Shown here piece after piece: positions 1-14,425 of a stretch of DNA of 64,000 nucleotides. The translations under genes were made by a program, and so were the position numbers. The notes beneath the pieces are model-generated. The model was not told where the DNA came from, searched no databases, and worked only from the letters and a program-made list of their open reading frames with translations. Position 1 is the first letter of the stretch. Each line of letters opens with the position of its first letter. The stretch comes from Varroa destructor (Eukaryota > Arthropoda > Arachnida > Mesostigmata > Varroidae), in assembly GCF_002443255.2 (NCBI RefSeq), contig NW_019211457.1, positions 36,772,105 to 36,836,104 of the forward strand, in the 5' to 3' direction.

Positions 1-3000
1 GCAGGACAGCTGATAAACGAAGCTATCCAACACAAAAGATTAACAGCTAACGCAAACCTGTCCTCCTTTACGATAATGCCACCCAGCAAAAATACCTAAG
101 GGCGCTACACAAAATTGACTTGGGGGCTTTTTTGCATCCATCATATTCTCCGTACTCCGCACCGACTAACTGCATTCTTTCTAGTCAGACGACTGGCCTT
201 CAGCACAGACTTAACTGACTTTATGCCCGGTGTTATCCTATGCGCCCTTAAGCCTAATAGACAAATGCCTTGTTATTAAAATCTCACGCGAAGAATACCA
301 CAATTATTGCCAAATAAATGTTTTGAGTTTTATGTTATCTAACGCAGTTAGGCGCGGCTTCATTGTCTCCTCTGCTGCCATTGAACGACGATACTTACAA
401 CGCGATTTGCGGTTCTTACCTTGTATGTACTCGAAGATATGAAGAACGTGCCGTACACGTTGTGCTGTTTATTTGAAACACAAACAAAGACAAAAAATGG
501 CGATTGTCGTGGGTTATAAATGAGGAAAGGCATGCCATGCAGTGGTGTGGGCCACACAAATGTTTGTGCTCAATGCGTTTCGACAAAGTCTTGTGACTCG
601 ACCTAATTTTTTCTAAATTAGTCGGATATAGACGGACTATCTCGTGTGTGAAACTGGCAAGGGACTCGTAAATTTGTATTCGCGTATGATGGTACTGGAG
701 AAAACCTTAAACAAGCGTTTCTTCTAGGGCGTCGACGTCGATAAATAGTGGTGACGTCGGTGAAAAAAGGTTCCGGAAAGCCCATAACAATTATAGCAGC
801 CTGATGTAAATTCAGGCTGAATTAGGAGCATTAATAACTAGCCGAATACTGCGGTGGTGCAAGAGCTTTCAAGAGGTACGTCCTATATTGTTAGTTTGCA
901 GTTAACTAAAATTAAATCGTAAATGGTATTGGTAGAATACCACATTGTGTTTAAGCTTCTTATATATCCAACACTGCCAAGAAGGTATTTATACCAGTAC
1001 GCCCGAGCCGGTGGAACTTACCTCATACTTTTATTATTCTATGCAAAAATGTAGGCTGTCATAGATTTTCGAGAACGATATATCGGTTTGGAAACAATGA
1101 CCAGTGAGTCGCGGCTTCCTACATTATTTCACGCCGCTCATTCAATTACCGATGTTGATACCCGACTTTGTTGTGGCTTGCCCATATATACGATTCTTTA
1201 TCGGCCGTTATTTTCAGTGCACATGTGTAGCCATAAATATACGTATAAAAGGGCCTAGCAAGACAAAGAAGAAAACTTAATTGGATGATGCCGTACGTCC
1301 TAAGACAACCAATTCGAATTATGGCTGCTATCATTTGTTATTCCAGTGACGCCGTCCACTTGAGCTGCTCGCTGCTCTTCATGGCGGCGGTTTCGCTCGC
1401 GGTTAGAGAACTCGTGATGGAACACTGGTTAGAGTTTGCTGATGACCACAGAACAGAGTTGTAGCTTGTCATCCAGTCTCCCATAGGAGACTATCTCATT
1501 TTATATAAGTCAACACTTTCTTATATGCAGTAGTTCTGATCTTTTTTACACGGGCGCCTTTTGCCGGCTATATATATATATACGCTTTACCTTCTAGGGT
1601 ATTGCTATAGATAGCTTTGGTAGTACATATTTCGAACAAGCAGGCCTGCCGTGTCAGCAATATAACGGGGGCGCTGAGGATTCTCTACGGGTTTATCTGT
1701 AAAAACAAATGGTAGGGAAGGCGTTGGGTTGAGTAGGTTTACGGCGATAAAAACCTGAGACGCTGATATCTCGGCATTTTTGCATCACACTGAAGTCATT
1801 TCGGTGACAAGACTCTCGTTAGCCATCGAAGAATATAGGGAACATAAAATCGCAAGAAACCCCTGCTAGCTAACGAGCAACGAGCTCTCCAAACGGGCGG
1901 TGGAGTAGGTTATATGAACGGCTAGCTGGCACCTTAGACAAATAATCACTGAGGCATGTACACTTATTACTTATTTGCGATATACGGTATTATAATATGC
2001 GAGATTGCGGCACAATGGGAAATTTGGAAATAATATAGTTGGAAGAGTACTACTGTATTTTTAAATATGTCTAAATGCGCAAATATTTGATATTACCAGT
2101 GAGGGAAAACTGTTAATAAAGACGGCCGATATACTGTGACCATAACAACCTAGGATAAAGCCTTGTCGTCAACTAACCTCAATCTTAGAAGGGCACGTAA
2201 TATACAGGCTATTCCCTGACGTGACTGTCACGTTCTGCGACAGATAAGAAGCCTTGTAGGAGCAAATGTGTATTCATATAGGAATATTGTTGCAGCCACA
2301 CATTCGTTAGCTGTCTAAGTGAAGGTCACATATTTTTCTCAACGTGTCCTCCAATTAACGTATTTGGTTACCATTGCCTTTGATAGGGGTAAACATGGTT
2401 GACAAACGCCGTTATGGCAGAAAGGTGTGTGAAGTGCGTTTGTATGTTTTACGGCGATGGATGACCGTAAGTTAAGACTCGAGTCATGAACTCGTGGATG
2501 GACGTGAATGACTGTCAAAACTGTTGTGACATATGCCGACCTTTGTCATTATCCCTTCAACGCCTTATCATCCCCTTTGCGAGCGGCGGTCTGACAATGC
2601 TCGCCCTCAACGCCAGTATCCTACGCTGTCAGTGTCCTTTGTTGCACTCAAGATTGGTACCAGTGCTGGCCACTCGCTGTGAGCTTTTTTGAGAGAAATG
2701 GCGGCAAGAAGGGATTCCAGCTGTAACTGCAAGGGTACAAGGATGGCTACAGGTTTGCTTTATAGAGTTCTTCTGCTCATAAGAAGATGTTGAAAATTAT
2801 GGAGGAGGCGTTAGCGGAACGATGATTGTGATGGGGATGCGGAAGGGTTAGAGAAAACAGCAAACAGCGCATGTGGCATTGCTGTGTACACAGATCAGAA
2901 GCTACGCTTACGAAAAACACCCGTCTACGATAGGTCACACGACTGTATTGAGGATCAAAAGTATGTGTGGACAGCAGCACAAGTTCGGGACGATCCCCAC

Positions 3001-6000
3001 CGAACACGAGGGTGAGAAGGGTCCGTAGAGTATTACGGAGCGAAGAAGTCAGGTCACGAGAAGGTAGCGGAGGGCACAGCCATAATCCCTTTCGAATGCG
3101 GTCTCTCTCTACTTTTCCCGATTGGTATTTTGATCCGTTTTTTATTTCGGGTCAAAAAGAAGAGATGAAATAGGATAAAATATCGAAAGGAATATAGGTT
3201 TAAGGTTTTCCCTCTTTATATTTACCAGAGCTATAAAGTTAGTTATAGTCACTTTAGCAGAGAACGGTGCGGAGGTGATGTGATGAAAATATTTGGTCGT
3301 GTTCGCTTACTCACCCACCAACAAAAAACACATAATTTTATCAGATTTAGGGTAGTACATGAATGTCAGAATGTGCTTCGCGTAATTCTATCGAGCTTTC
3401 TCTCATACAATGCGATTTTGTTCTTTCGTCCCGCCAGAAACTTTTAAATCTGGTATCGAAAAATCTTACGTCCATTTTTGGGACCCTTTCACTGTTAGGT
3501 GTACGGCTACGAACCTTGTTTGCCAGCGATTGGCGATCGATCCGTTGCCGCAAGGTTTGTAGTACATAGATAGGTGCCAAGAAGCAACCCGTCCCAGCAC
3601 TCCCCCGAAGACTTTAATAAGATTTACCATGTGTAGCGTAATATTATCACAGAGAAGAAAAATTTCTTTCTTACTTAATCCGATTTTTTCTTTTGTTAGA
3701 TAACTCCGTTCGTTTGATGCACGCGGCGCACACATAGATTTTTGTCGATCATTTTGATTTTTTCGAACTTCTCACAATCCTTCAAGTCCTAGCAGGCGCA
3801 AATGATGGTCCTTTTACAACGGAAATTTCACTTAATTAAAATTTCCGGAGCCACCCGTTCCTTTTTACGTTTCACACAGATGGTGAGACACTTCTTCTAA
3901 TGTACGGTAATGCAAAACGTAAACCGATAAAGCACATCATGAAGATTAATGCAAAAATGGCTTTCATGAGCGTGTAGCACACAAAAGAGACAAAAGCGAA
4001 ATTAAGAGAAAGGCTTACACCACTTATACACAAATATACTCGTATATAATACGAAGAATAATCAAGTCACTTGCCTAAAAGAAGGTCCATATGTCTAAAA
4101 TTGATGATAGCCTCACCTTCTTGAATTGGTTAGTTTTAGGACTGCGAGTGGCCTTTTAATGAAATTACAGCAAACTCTAATATAGTCCTCTCAGCTCACA
4201 TACAGCCGTAATTACTGCTGCGTTACCATTCTGTTAAATGTTACTAATATTATACGAGATAATATCAAAGGACACAGTCATTTATTGTTCTGCTTTCTAT
4301 TACCTAGGCGAGAGTGGGCAAAGGGGTGCACCAGTAATATACTGTAAGCGGTACTTACCTACACAAAGTCAAAAGGTCAGTATTTTCAGGCTTCGTTTAC
4401 GGAGTTCGCAAATGCGCATTTATCAATCATGTGCTAAATTACGTGGCGTGAGATTCAAAAAATTTGTAGCAAAAGTACGACAGGGTGTTTGTAGTTCCAT
4501 GCTTGTATGTTGATTACAGCGAGTATATCGTGCAGAAAATGGTAAACGAAACCGCAGATACTTATGCAGACCCTTAACAAACAACGCTTCGACATGACCT
4601 ATTCGATATGGTATCGAGGTCCACTCGTTTTTTTGTCAGGCGCGTTGACCCATAGCTGCCTAAGCTGAAAGTCTCGTATACGCAGTGCTTAGTGGGGCAA
4701 CCTAAACATTTGTCGAGTAAATTATTATTATGATCTGTAATTACGATTCCCCACTGTTCAGTCTAACATGTTTCGACGACATCTTGAAAATGTATCATTG
4801 AATAGGATATTAATTAGACAATCTTTATAGCTTCGATGTTGAAACATTGTCAAGCCATCTTTGCTCGTTAGTTTATATACATCGTTCGTTCTTTCGTATC
4901 TCAAAACAAGATGTACATTTCTTCCGTTATATAGATGAAGACTTTGAAGCGGATTTTACACCTTCTATTGTAGATATCTTTAAATATTATTTTGTTCATT
5001 CTGTTCTTAATTTATAAAAAGCTTATACTCTATATGTAAGAAAGGTAACGGCTTATAAATACGTTGTAGCAGCAATACGACGCTGTTATTCCTGGTGAAT
5101 TAGACGCAAATATGTGCTGTGGCAAAGGGGTAGAAAAGTGCAAGCCATAAATCCCCTACCATCTTAAAAGTTTTCGTTACCAATGAATGGGTGTCGCACC
5201 AGGTTAATGCAAGACATATTTGAAACTGTCTAAGAAATTAAACGGCATCACATAGGAATCGTTCTATTTATTTTCTCAGTATTTGTTTCTTCGGAAGCCC
5301 CAGCTGCTCGGACACAGTTGCCTAAGGGTTGAGTTTTCTATCAAACGGAAGCTGCTTCATAGACCTACCTCTACGATCATCACAAATCTAATTTAGGACG
5401 GGCTAAAGGACTTCTGTCATTTGAGTCTGCCTGGCCGTTTAGCTGCCGAGCAAAAACCCTTTATACCTTCTAGTATTCTATCTTGACGGAATGAAGTTTT
5501 ACAGACACGTAAAAGAGACACGGATTCCGATTTTAGAAAGTGTTTTTTTCCACATACATGCACGAGACTAGACCTACCAGATGTGGTCTGTAGACGATAC
5601 TGCTGCTGTGACTAATACACAACGCTACTATCTCCGTCATGTATTTGACTGACGGAGTAGAAAAGATCCAAACTGCATCCCTAGGAAGTTACCGTTATGA
5701 TGCATTAAACGACAGCAGCAGGAATTTTGACTACCTCTTACTGGTTTCCACTGTCCGCAAGGAAAACAATGGATGTAAGAAAAAGGGTTAAAGAAACCCA
5801 GACCGGAAGATTTTTGGTGCAATTGTTTCCACTCAGACCCAGCTAATACATTATGCTGCTTATACAAATCTGCCGCACTGCTCTTATTGACACGTTACAT
5901 TATCATTACATAATCGAAAGTTTGAATTTTCAGCCTGATAATAGGTATAACTGAGCCAGGTACAGGGCGGACAAAAATGCTACTTATTTCGAACTTTGCA

Positions 6001-8771
6001 CAGAACGCTCTAGTGCATGTTTTATGTAGTCAACGATAACCCTTATAAAAAGGTATTAATGTTTGCAATTCAGAATTATTTTTTTTTCGTTTTTTATTTA
6101 CGCGGTTGCCCTATAAGTACAGAACGCTCAAAAGCAGTCTGCGTAAACTTTCAGGCTGTGACAGGCACTTACGGCCAATTCATCGCCCCTATCAACACAG
6201 TCAACTTTGATGTGATGCAGTTCAGCCCCCGAACTCGCTGATCAACATGAAAAACATGATATGCACATAGATTTTTCTATGCTAGTGCTGTTACTGGTAC
6301 ATCGAAACAATAGATCTGTTGGCTGTTGAGACGTCAGCTTCAAGCCTGGCTCCAAACGCTGTCGGAAATGTCGCGTTCTTCCCAGCGAATCTTCGTACCG
6401 AATGTTATTAAAACACTCAGGCCAATGTCATTACTACGCCCGCTGGCCGGATGCTAGATACATATATATGCACCGCTTTATACGTCTTCCCTGATGTGAG
6501 TCCTCTTGACCACTTCGCGACAAATCTGCCTGCTGTTGTCAAGGTTATTGTACACTCAGCTCCTGAATCCTTTTTGTTTAGTCTGCTAGTTAACGACTCG
6601 TATTTGGCTACGAAAATATACTACGTAGATAAATACGTACGTAAGTATACCCTCGCCAGTCAGGTAAATAAATATTTGGCTTGGTGAGCTGGCGTTCAGA
6701 TGCAAGCATAGCATAGACAAAATGACACAGATGCATGTTTACCAAACAGACTTATAGTTTCGGTTAGACGCGCGACAGATCTCGTCAGGCAAACACACGC
6801 AAACATGTTCATTGGGTCTTTTTGTGTAAGCATCCAGTATTTTACCGTGTTGATTTTAACAGCATATGAAACACATTGTTAAATAGGGAGGAAAATTTTA
6901 CAAGGCTTTGATGCTTTTTGTACGTCAACGCAATGACGCTAGCCTACGGCGGAGCGGGCGTTGTTATATCTTGGTTCTTGTTAGGTGAGCAAGCGTTATT
7001 TGTACAATGTCGTATGGTTCAATGTTGTCCCCTGGCGACCATTCAGGCTTTACTTCAGTGAGGGAAACATGCCCTGACTTGAAAATATGTATATTCTGTC
7101 TTGTCAGGACTCATAAATTAGAATACAATGCGACCGTCATTGTGTTAAAGCGTTGAATCATTGACGTGGAAGAATTTCCTGTGCAAATTTGCCGCACGCA
7201 TGCGTATGGTTAGGGCTCTAGCATCTAATAAAACCCTCTCAGATTTGTAGTTCTATCCTACATGAGCGTTCGCATAAATATGGATTATCCAATATATCGG
7301 GTACAATCTGCTCTATCTAACACGAAAAAATAGGATCACCGTGTGTAGACCACGTCAAACTACTAAAGCCAGGAAAAGTCTATGAGCATCGCTTTATGCT
7401 GAAAGCATTTTTATGTACCAGTTATATATTTCGGATTCGAATAAATCGAGACGAACACACAACTGACTGTCCTGCTACGATGAAGTTGCTAACCTAAATA
7501 TGGTAGTTTTATTTCATGAGTGTCTAGTACAGGACTTCGGGTTGACATCTGTGACGGCGATTTGTGTTCAGTGAGTACCTGACGCCGGACGTAGATTTCT
7601 CAATGACTTTGCAATAGAACAGCGCAGACCCTGATATTCAGCTGGGTCCCTGGAAGTAGGCATTCTATAGGAACCGTCGATCTATACATGAATACTATTA
7701 GTATCATTATTATTACTATCATTATTAAAGGGACATAGATTTTCAATTCAGTAAAACCGTCAGCCTCACCAGCGCATAATCGTTGTTATCACGCTGGATA
7801 GGCGCAATTTGTGATGCTGCTTATTTTTTTTTACGTAGACCGTTACCTCTGAGGTCAAAAAGTAATCTCGTAAAGGTTTCCAAACATTCGAAGATCAGCT
7901 GCCGTACAGTATACTTATTGTCATTCCTATAACGGATTATTTAGAAACACCGAATCTGGCACTTTTACTGTGTCAAGCTTCTTTTAAAGATTCTATAAAA
8001 TCTGATGATAAAATAGTTCGTTATCACTGCATCACTTTAAAACCCTGATAGGAAATAGCAAATTTTCTTTTTTATCAAGAAACCATTGTAGAGACAATAT
8101 CATTGCAGACAATTCGCTTATCAATACCTCTTTAGGAACGCAGCACGTTCTTGCTGACGCCGAAAAAAATGCGACGAGCAGTTAATAACTCATGTAAGGT
8201 CCGCTGAACATTACTGATGGGCATCTTCCTCTGAGTGAAGCAAACCTACGCCATTTGTTTTTATCCTACAATAACAACTGCCGCCTTTTGTCGTTTATAA
8301 CGCACTTCTCTTCCAAGGTTTTTTTTTTTATTAGGACCAGCTAAAACTCTCACACCAGCCCGATCAATCCTCGTTAACCTGTACTACGGGCTGGTTAAAG
8401 TCAGCGGCATGGTCCTCTAGAATATCAGGAGAACAAACACAATCAGAGAATACCAATGCTTTGGCACAGTCCTCCTTTTGTTACCACTAATAAATCATTG
8501 ACCTCAGCAAAGCGCCGCCACTATGGCCCTAAATGTTCAAATAGATAATATAGCCATAACGTTTTACGGATTTAAATTGCATATTGCAATCAATTTTTTA
8601 CATTACATCAAAAATACATAGTAGTCCTAGCTAGCGGTTTAAGTTAATTATATCTAAGCGCGCAAATTATTATAACAAAGAGCGGACGTCTAGCATGTTA
8701 TAAGACACATATGTCTAACTGTTGGCTTCATTGCTTTTTTTTTTTCTTTTCTATCCACGTTTCATTTGCAG
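1..8771. other. Upstream region without a recognisable gene
   Basis: AT-rich DNA with only short ORFs on both strands; none has domain-like content. A short inverted repeat (ACCAGCCCG at 8354-8362 against 8387-8395) and a 9-bp one at 3820-3847 are the only structures noted. It may be intergenic or a 5' intron, since the strong acceptor at 8771 implies an upstream exon I cannot place. Confidence 0.5.
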
Positions 8772-9900
8772 CTGCCGACATGGCGCATGATGTGCCGGGC
8801 TTGCTTAGTGCCAGAGCCGCCTCCCCAACCAGACGCGAGCCCCAAGACTCTGACCCTGTCTTTATTGTTATCATTCGTGTTAAACCCACTTTTACCACAG
8901 TTAATGATTTTAGCCATCAGACAATAGCAGTCTCATCGCATCTAGCAGTGCCCGACCAGACAAAACACTGCTATATCTGGCCTTCCAACAGCGTAGTCAA
9001 GAGACGTTCGAAAGCGCCGGCGACGGTAAATAACGGTAGTAATAATATCTTACACTATAATAATATAGCCATAAGGAGCAGCTTACCACAACAGAACATA
9101 CGAACTCGAAGACACGCTCAGAACAATAGCGGTGCCACGCTTAACATAGTGAAACACGCGCTGTGGGAAGTACGACCACGCGGGTTGCTTCGTATTGTAT
9201 ATTGCTACTTCAACGATAACGTATATTATTCTGCTACTGGCTCGGGCAGTCCCCAAGTCCCCAAGCGGCGGCGACAGCGGCGGCGACGGGGGTGGCGACG
9301 CGCGAGCCTGTAGGCCGTCGTTGGCCGCAGGCGAGGAAGTGGTATTGGATAAGAGATTTAGAGCGAATGAGGCGTTGTAACAGGAAGCAGCAGAGCGACG
9401 ACAAGCAGCGAATTGAGCCGAAATTGATTAGCAACAGGTTATCGTCGCGCAGCAGACGCCGTGTGACTGGGCAGCACCTTCTCGTTAAAGCAACAGTAAC
9501 TACTAGCACCAGTCGTTGTTCGACGATGTGTACAATGTTGTACGGCCAGCAGCTTGTTCAATAGCTTACTGAAATCAGGCGTCAAGTTGTCCTCACCGAG
9601 AAGCTGAGAGTGAGTTAAAACAAAGACGAAAGAAAAGGAGAAACGAGTTAGACGATAATATACAGCTGTAGAAAAAGCGGCCGTACGCTCCCACGTGTGA
9701 CAAAAAATACGTGAGGAGCCGCACGCACACCGACAAGGGTGGTCTCTTATTGACGACGGCATTGCGACCTCGCCCTTTACAACCAACACACCAAACGGTC
9801 AGTCCGACGGAGAGAAGCTACGAAGACCTGAGATAAAAGGAAAGCGTAGCACGCTTCGGGCAGAAGGACAAGCGCCATTTCCAAGGAAACCACTTCTTCC
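8772..9900 (+). other. Probable 5' leader (non-coding part of first exon) with upstream ORF
   Basis: A long T/C tract ending in TTTGCAG at 8771 is a strong splice acceptor, and the DNA becomes GC-richer from here to the strong donor at 9974. I read this as the untranslated part of the exon that carries the start codon. An ORF with ATG at 8780 and stop at 9311-9313 (177 residues) lies inside it; its end is very basic because it reads through a CGG/CGA-rich tract near 9262-9300. The main ATG at 9901 is in another frame, with an in-frame TAG at 9847-9849. If transcription starts inside this stretch, the upstream ORF may not be in the mRNA. No clear TATA or initiator pair was found. Confidence 0.4.
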
Positions 9901-9973
9901 ATGTCCGCGTTCATTAAGCATCCCAGCACTCATGTTTTCTTTCATGTACAAGACAAATCGGCCGCCCAGCAAG
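9901..9973 (+). CDS. Coding exon 1 (start codon) of the unknown-family gene
   Basis: It encodes residues 1-25, beginning MSAFIKHPSTHVFFHVQD. The start is the first ATG after an in-frame TAG at 9847-9849. The exon ends at AAG|GTATGT, a near-consensus donor, in phase 1, and the next exon supplies the last two bases of an Ala codon. The N-terminus is the least low-complexity part of the protein, with a hydrophobic-aromatic run VFFHV that could form a beta strand or a short docking motif. It does not look like a signal peptide: there is no long hydrophobic stretch. The base at -3 of the start is T, so the start context is not optimal. Confidence 0.75.
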
Positions 9974-12900
9974 GTATGTACGTACCGATTTCATTTCTCT
10001 TTTGTTAAACGTTTTTCAGTAGCAATTTAGATTTGCACGTTTTGAACCGAATGTGACATTCGTGGCCACTGTCGCTCGTTGTCTTATTAGTCAGACGTCT
10101 CGCGTTGGGTGCTGGCATGCTTACTTAATCGCGTGACAAAAATGAAAATAATATATCTTAAAAGATGAATAGTGCATGTGTTACATATATTGAATAATAC
10201 TTGAGACCCAACGCATAATATTTCAGAATGTATATGTTAGCAAAACCGTTGGTGAACTTCACCTAGTATTTCTAGCCAAAATAGGTATCCCACATGATGT
10301 ACCAAAATTGATAGAACCTTAAAAAAGGGGGCATACGATGTGCTTTAATGTAGCTCTAGAAGCCACCTGCTTCTGTGGATGCGATGGCAAGTTGTAACTT
10401 TAACATGTGAAAACAAATCTCACAGCTGTGGAGATGAAATACATGCTTTATAAATTACCATTGGCAGATTTAACCCTGTGTTAGATTCTCGGTGTGCAGT
10501 TGACCTTTGATTGAGAAACTTGGAAGCGTATACCTTTGTGTACTGCGAATTTTGCGGTCAGCGGCCACTTACGAAAAGTTGCAACGGCTGGACATCATTA
10601 AATGTGCTAGAATGAACCACAGAAGATAAAATCGCATCTTTGGTTTGAATGAATGGTCCTTTAGGCGACCCCGCCGAAAATTCTCATCGAGGGAGTTTGC
10701 TTCATCAAAAACTAGTCAGTCAGCGAAATTAATTAAAGGGCATAGAGTATGCAGTTTCAACAAGTACATAGAATTACGACATGAATATAGAGTGGAGCAT
10801 CTGCCCTCTGACGACGATGGTTGGCAGTATTTCTAGCTAGCTATCTGTTACTATTTGCAGCATAGTAGTAATAAAGTTGAACCTACCAAGATTGAATGCA
10901 CTTCGTGAGATAGTTTTCGTTCTAACTTAACCTTACACCCTCGACGTTCTACGAGTTATGATAAGAAGGATTAGATAGCTCCTCCATTCATCACGAACTA
11001 GAAAATAAAGATTTATGGATACATTTTAACGAAATAGAATACCAAATTATGATTTCAGTTTACGGTCACAATGCGCAAAAGTTCAATGATGCTCTACCAA
11101 TGGAGATATTTTTTATTATCCGGTTGAAGAAATAACGCTTCTTCAGTACGTAACCATAGCCATAAGAGAGAGCGAATGGGAGCTTGCCCACCTTAAATTT
11201 CCTTCACAACAAAGGATTTAATGAACATTTCAGGCAAACCATCCAGAAAGTATAAGCGATAATTTAAAATTGAGTGCACAATACTGTCAGTATCAGCGGA
11301 AGCAATATCATTTCACATATGCCAAACTAACAGAGGCAAAGCCACAGCCAGGTTACGCAGAGCTAAGTTGGGAAGAGGGAAGATAAGAAATATCTATGTC
11401 TGAGTGTGACGGATAGCAGCAGTATTCAATGGATGGAATCCATCCTGGATGGAATAATCTTGCAACGGGAGTTACTTTTGCGTCACTTAAATCGAATGCA
11501 CCACGTGTGGAACTTCATATGGAAATTGCACCAGTCATACATGTTCTATTTGGCCGTGCATTTGCCAAGTCCGTTGTAGATTGGACTGCAGCGACTGCCA
11601 GCTCAACGGGCAGCCAGACTTTGATTTATCTGAATGATCGACAAAGACTCGATCATTGAAATTCGTATTCGTAAGTTATAAGTAAACTGACGATGCTTCT
11701 GTTTAAGTTCAGCATTAGTTGGGGAATAGTTACTTGCAACGTGCCATTTCAGATTCGGGTCAACGTAAATCTTCCGCATAACAATATCATAATATTGTAT
11801 ATTATTTTAACAATAAAGGTCATATTGTTCCTTTGTCACGAGAATTATCTGTAAAAATAAACAGTACGAAGTTCGGTTTGATGCAACGATTCGGTTTTTG
11901 CAAGGCCTACTCGCAATGGAAAGTGCTCTATGACAGTTCGTGTCCCTAGCATAAGGTACGCAAGCCTTGAGGTAAAATCTGAGTATTGAATACGAGCCTT
12001 AGTCTCTCGGGTCGCCAGCGCATCAACCAGTACATATCGGCCTTTGACCGATTTGTAGGTAGGAAGCCGCAATCACATGATTACAGCTGTGAGGCAGCTA
12101 TCTGTAAACTGCTTCAACGTTTCCGTCATTTAAAAGAACTTATCACTGAAATATAGGCTACACATTCACGTACACGTGGTAACATACTGCACGCATGCAG
12201 AACCGTAAAGGACTGACGTGTAGCCAGAAAGGCGGTAGTGTCACCGAATGAATACTGTTGTTGCTAGCTGTTTTGCGCGATGCGCCTTCCCCGTCTCCAC
12301 TGAAATCTCTAGCTAGACATGAAACATTTTTCCCTCTATTTTAGGCCGAGGATAATGGAATGACTTGTCAGCTGTTTTTTTAATTATGTTCTCGTACAAG
12401 CTCCTATTATGTTTCCATCTGCCGTTCGCATGCTGATTCTGCGCGTGCCTGGCGCCACCCGTAGTCACTGCGTAGTTTTCAAGTTTTCGCCGTACAATAT
12501 GGCAGCAAAAAGAAGATGAGTAGGCGATTGACGAGAAAATCAATACAGTCAAACTTGTTTAAATTTCATCAAAATTTTGTGCAGCATGTTGGCGGCGATG
12601 CTCGTTCCGTAATAGCAGACGTCTTAGATTTCGAAACTGATTTCGAAAATCTGCTGCGTCGTGTCAACTTACGATAACAAAAAATATTTGGATTGCAATC
12701 AATCGCTTCTAGCGAAAATAAGCTGCGTACAGCTGTACCGCTTATCCGGAAGGAACACTCGACTATGTGAATCGGCGTTAGCTCATTATCACTTGCGTCC
12801 GGTAACGGTATGGCGAACTCACCATAAATGGAAACACTGAGTTATTATTGCCGGAGGACATGTGATTTATAGAAAAAAAAAAAAACACTCGTATTTTGCT

Positions 12901-14110
12901 ACAGTGCTGCCGAAAGCAAGGGCAAAAGCAGATTCACCAACTCCACTAATTCAGGCTAATTTCTATTTATTTTTTGTAGAACTTTAACCCAAATTTGCAA
13001 TTAAAATGAAAAAAAAAAAGATAGAAAATACTATTTAGGGCTAGAGGCAAATGTCTATGGTTGAGGGATGAGAGAACGATGCGTCCGACTGCTCCGCAAC
13101 TCGGTTTTATCGTTGTCATTGTTCGATGCCCATATAGAAGACGAAGCCTATGGCACTAACCTAAATAATACCGCAGCTATTTGAGAACAGGAAGGGCCTT
13201 TTCTACCTGAGCCCTGTGACTCCACTGTGATTTATTTCCCTACAAAAACCGACGGTCTTGAACGATCGTCGCTAAATGGCCCTAAAATGAACGATTATTG
13301 TGCGGATCACAATGGAAGATAGTAGGAGAACATTGCTTTGCTCTGTTGTGCCACCTAACCGCCCTAAATAATGCTATCGGGGAGCGAGGAGACCTCAAAA
13401 GTTCACTGCGTGCCCCTTAGAGCTATTTGTTGCTGACAAGCAAGCTCTTCCGGTAAATAGAAGATATTAATAAAACGTACATGCTTGACAGTTTCACATG
13501 ACAACAATTATATATCATAAAACATTATACAGAAGTAATTTAGTGGAGTTTAAATAAAATTACAAAAAGCTTCTTCGTGCCTGGTGAACATGAGCTTCAA
13601 ACGCGAAGCGAGTGCCTCAAACTTCATTACCCGACAACAGCCACAACGATTCATTATGGGCTATTACCTCATTTGAAAACACTGTGTTAACTTATATTTT
13701 TCTTAGTTTTGGGTAGGTACATATTTACGCAACGAGGAATTATGGAGAATCAAACTTTGATCGATTTTGTACATTATTTCGCAACGCTTTAATTGTATCA
13801 CCCGGTTAATGGTGACACCTATGTATGATATAGCTCTCGACAGTCCGCGTTTGCCCTACTGACGATATAACAAGCGCTTTCGACTGTATCTCGCTAGAGT
13901 AAAAATGATTTTTAGAATACAGTTTGATTAGATATGACAGAGCAAACTGAAAAGACCGTTACTGAAGCTGATTAGCTCTTGGATTATTCGTGTGTACTGA
14001 CGCTTGGTTTACAGAATAGAATTTCGATAGTAGGTAATAGAATTCACTGTTGTCTTCTTTCTGTCTGTGGTTTTTTGATTTTTCTTCTGCGGATGTTTGT
14101 CTTGTTTCAG
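9974..14110 (+). other. Intron 1
   Basis: A 4.1 kb intron of AT-rich DNA. Apart from the possible alternative first exon at 11634-11670, and a 15-base palindrome GGATGGAATCCATCC just upstream at about 11433, I see nothing coding or repeated. Confidence 0.6.
11634..11670 (+). CDS. Possible alternative first coding exon
   Basis: A TGA is followed directly by ATG at 11634, twelve codons (MIDKDSIIEIRI) and one extra base, then the strong donor TTC|GTAAGT at 11671. The phase is 1, the same as coding exon 1, so this segment could replace it as an alternative start joined to coding exon 2. The preceding 200 bases are GC-richer than the surrounding intron and are open in another frame (11429-11659), as an alternative leader might be. 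A phase match alone has a one-in-three chance, so this is only a candidate. Confidence 0.25.
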
Positions 14111-14363
14111 CGAGTCCTCCTGGCGGGGCGGCCCGACGTTCGGGCGCCTCCGCGCTAGGCCTGGGGGGCCACAAGCCCCAGGGGCTGAGCTTGGCAACCG
14201 GAAGCCGGTTATCAGCAGACCACGCCTCTCTTCTGGCCCATGGCCCCCATGGCCAATTCAGTAGCATGATGAGCGCGGCTGGAGCGCATGGCCATCATCA
14301 CGCTTCCCACATCACCTTACATCTCTCCGGACATCAACAGCAAGCTGGCTCACAACCACACAG
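14111..14363 (+). CDS. Coding exon 2, Gly/Ala/His-rich
   Basis: It encodes residues 25-109. The acceptor is CTTGTTTCAG and the donor CAG|GTTAGT. It enters in phase 1 and leaves in phase 2. The text is low complexity: a Pro-Gly-Ala-Arg start, then Gly/Leu/Ser, then a His-rich run with HGHHHASHITLHLSGH around residues 92-104, ending in Gln/Ser/His. Such His-rich tracts occur in nuclear regulators and metal-binding disordered regions, but nothing here is specific. The opposite strand is also open over 102 codons, which reflects base composition and not a second gene. The next exon is 5.2 kb away. Confidence 0.8.
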
Positions 14364-14425
14364 GTTAGTGTTACTACATGTGAGCTATATGTGAATAAAA
14401 TGTCAGCCGTTGAAAACTGTGTGTG

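Noticed and set aside
9799..9833. Initiator-like TCAGTC with a nearby DPE-like AGACC
   Set aside because: The downstream element is about four bases too close to A+1; DPE spacing is strict, so the pair is probably chance.
13959..14267. 102-codon minus-strand ORF over exon 2
   Set aside because: Antisense to a phase-supported exon; no splice sites or domain on that strand.
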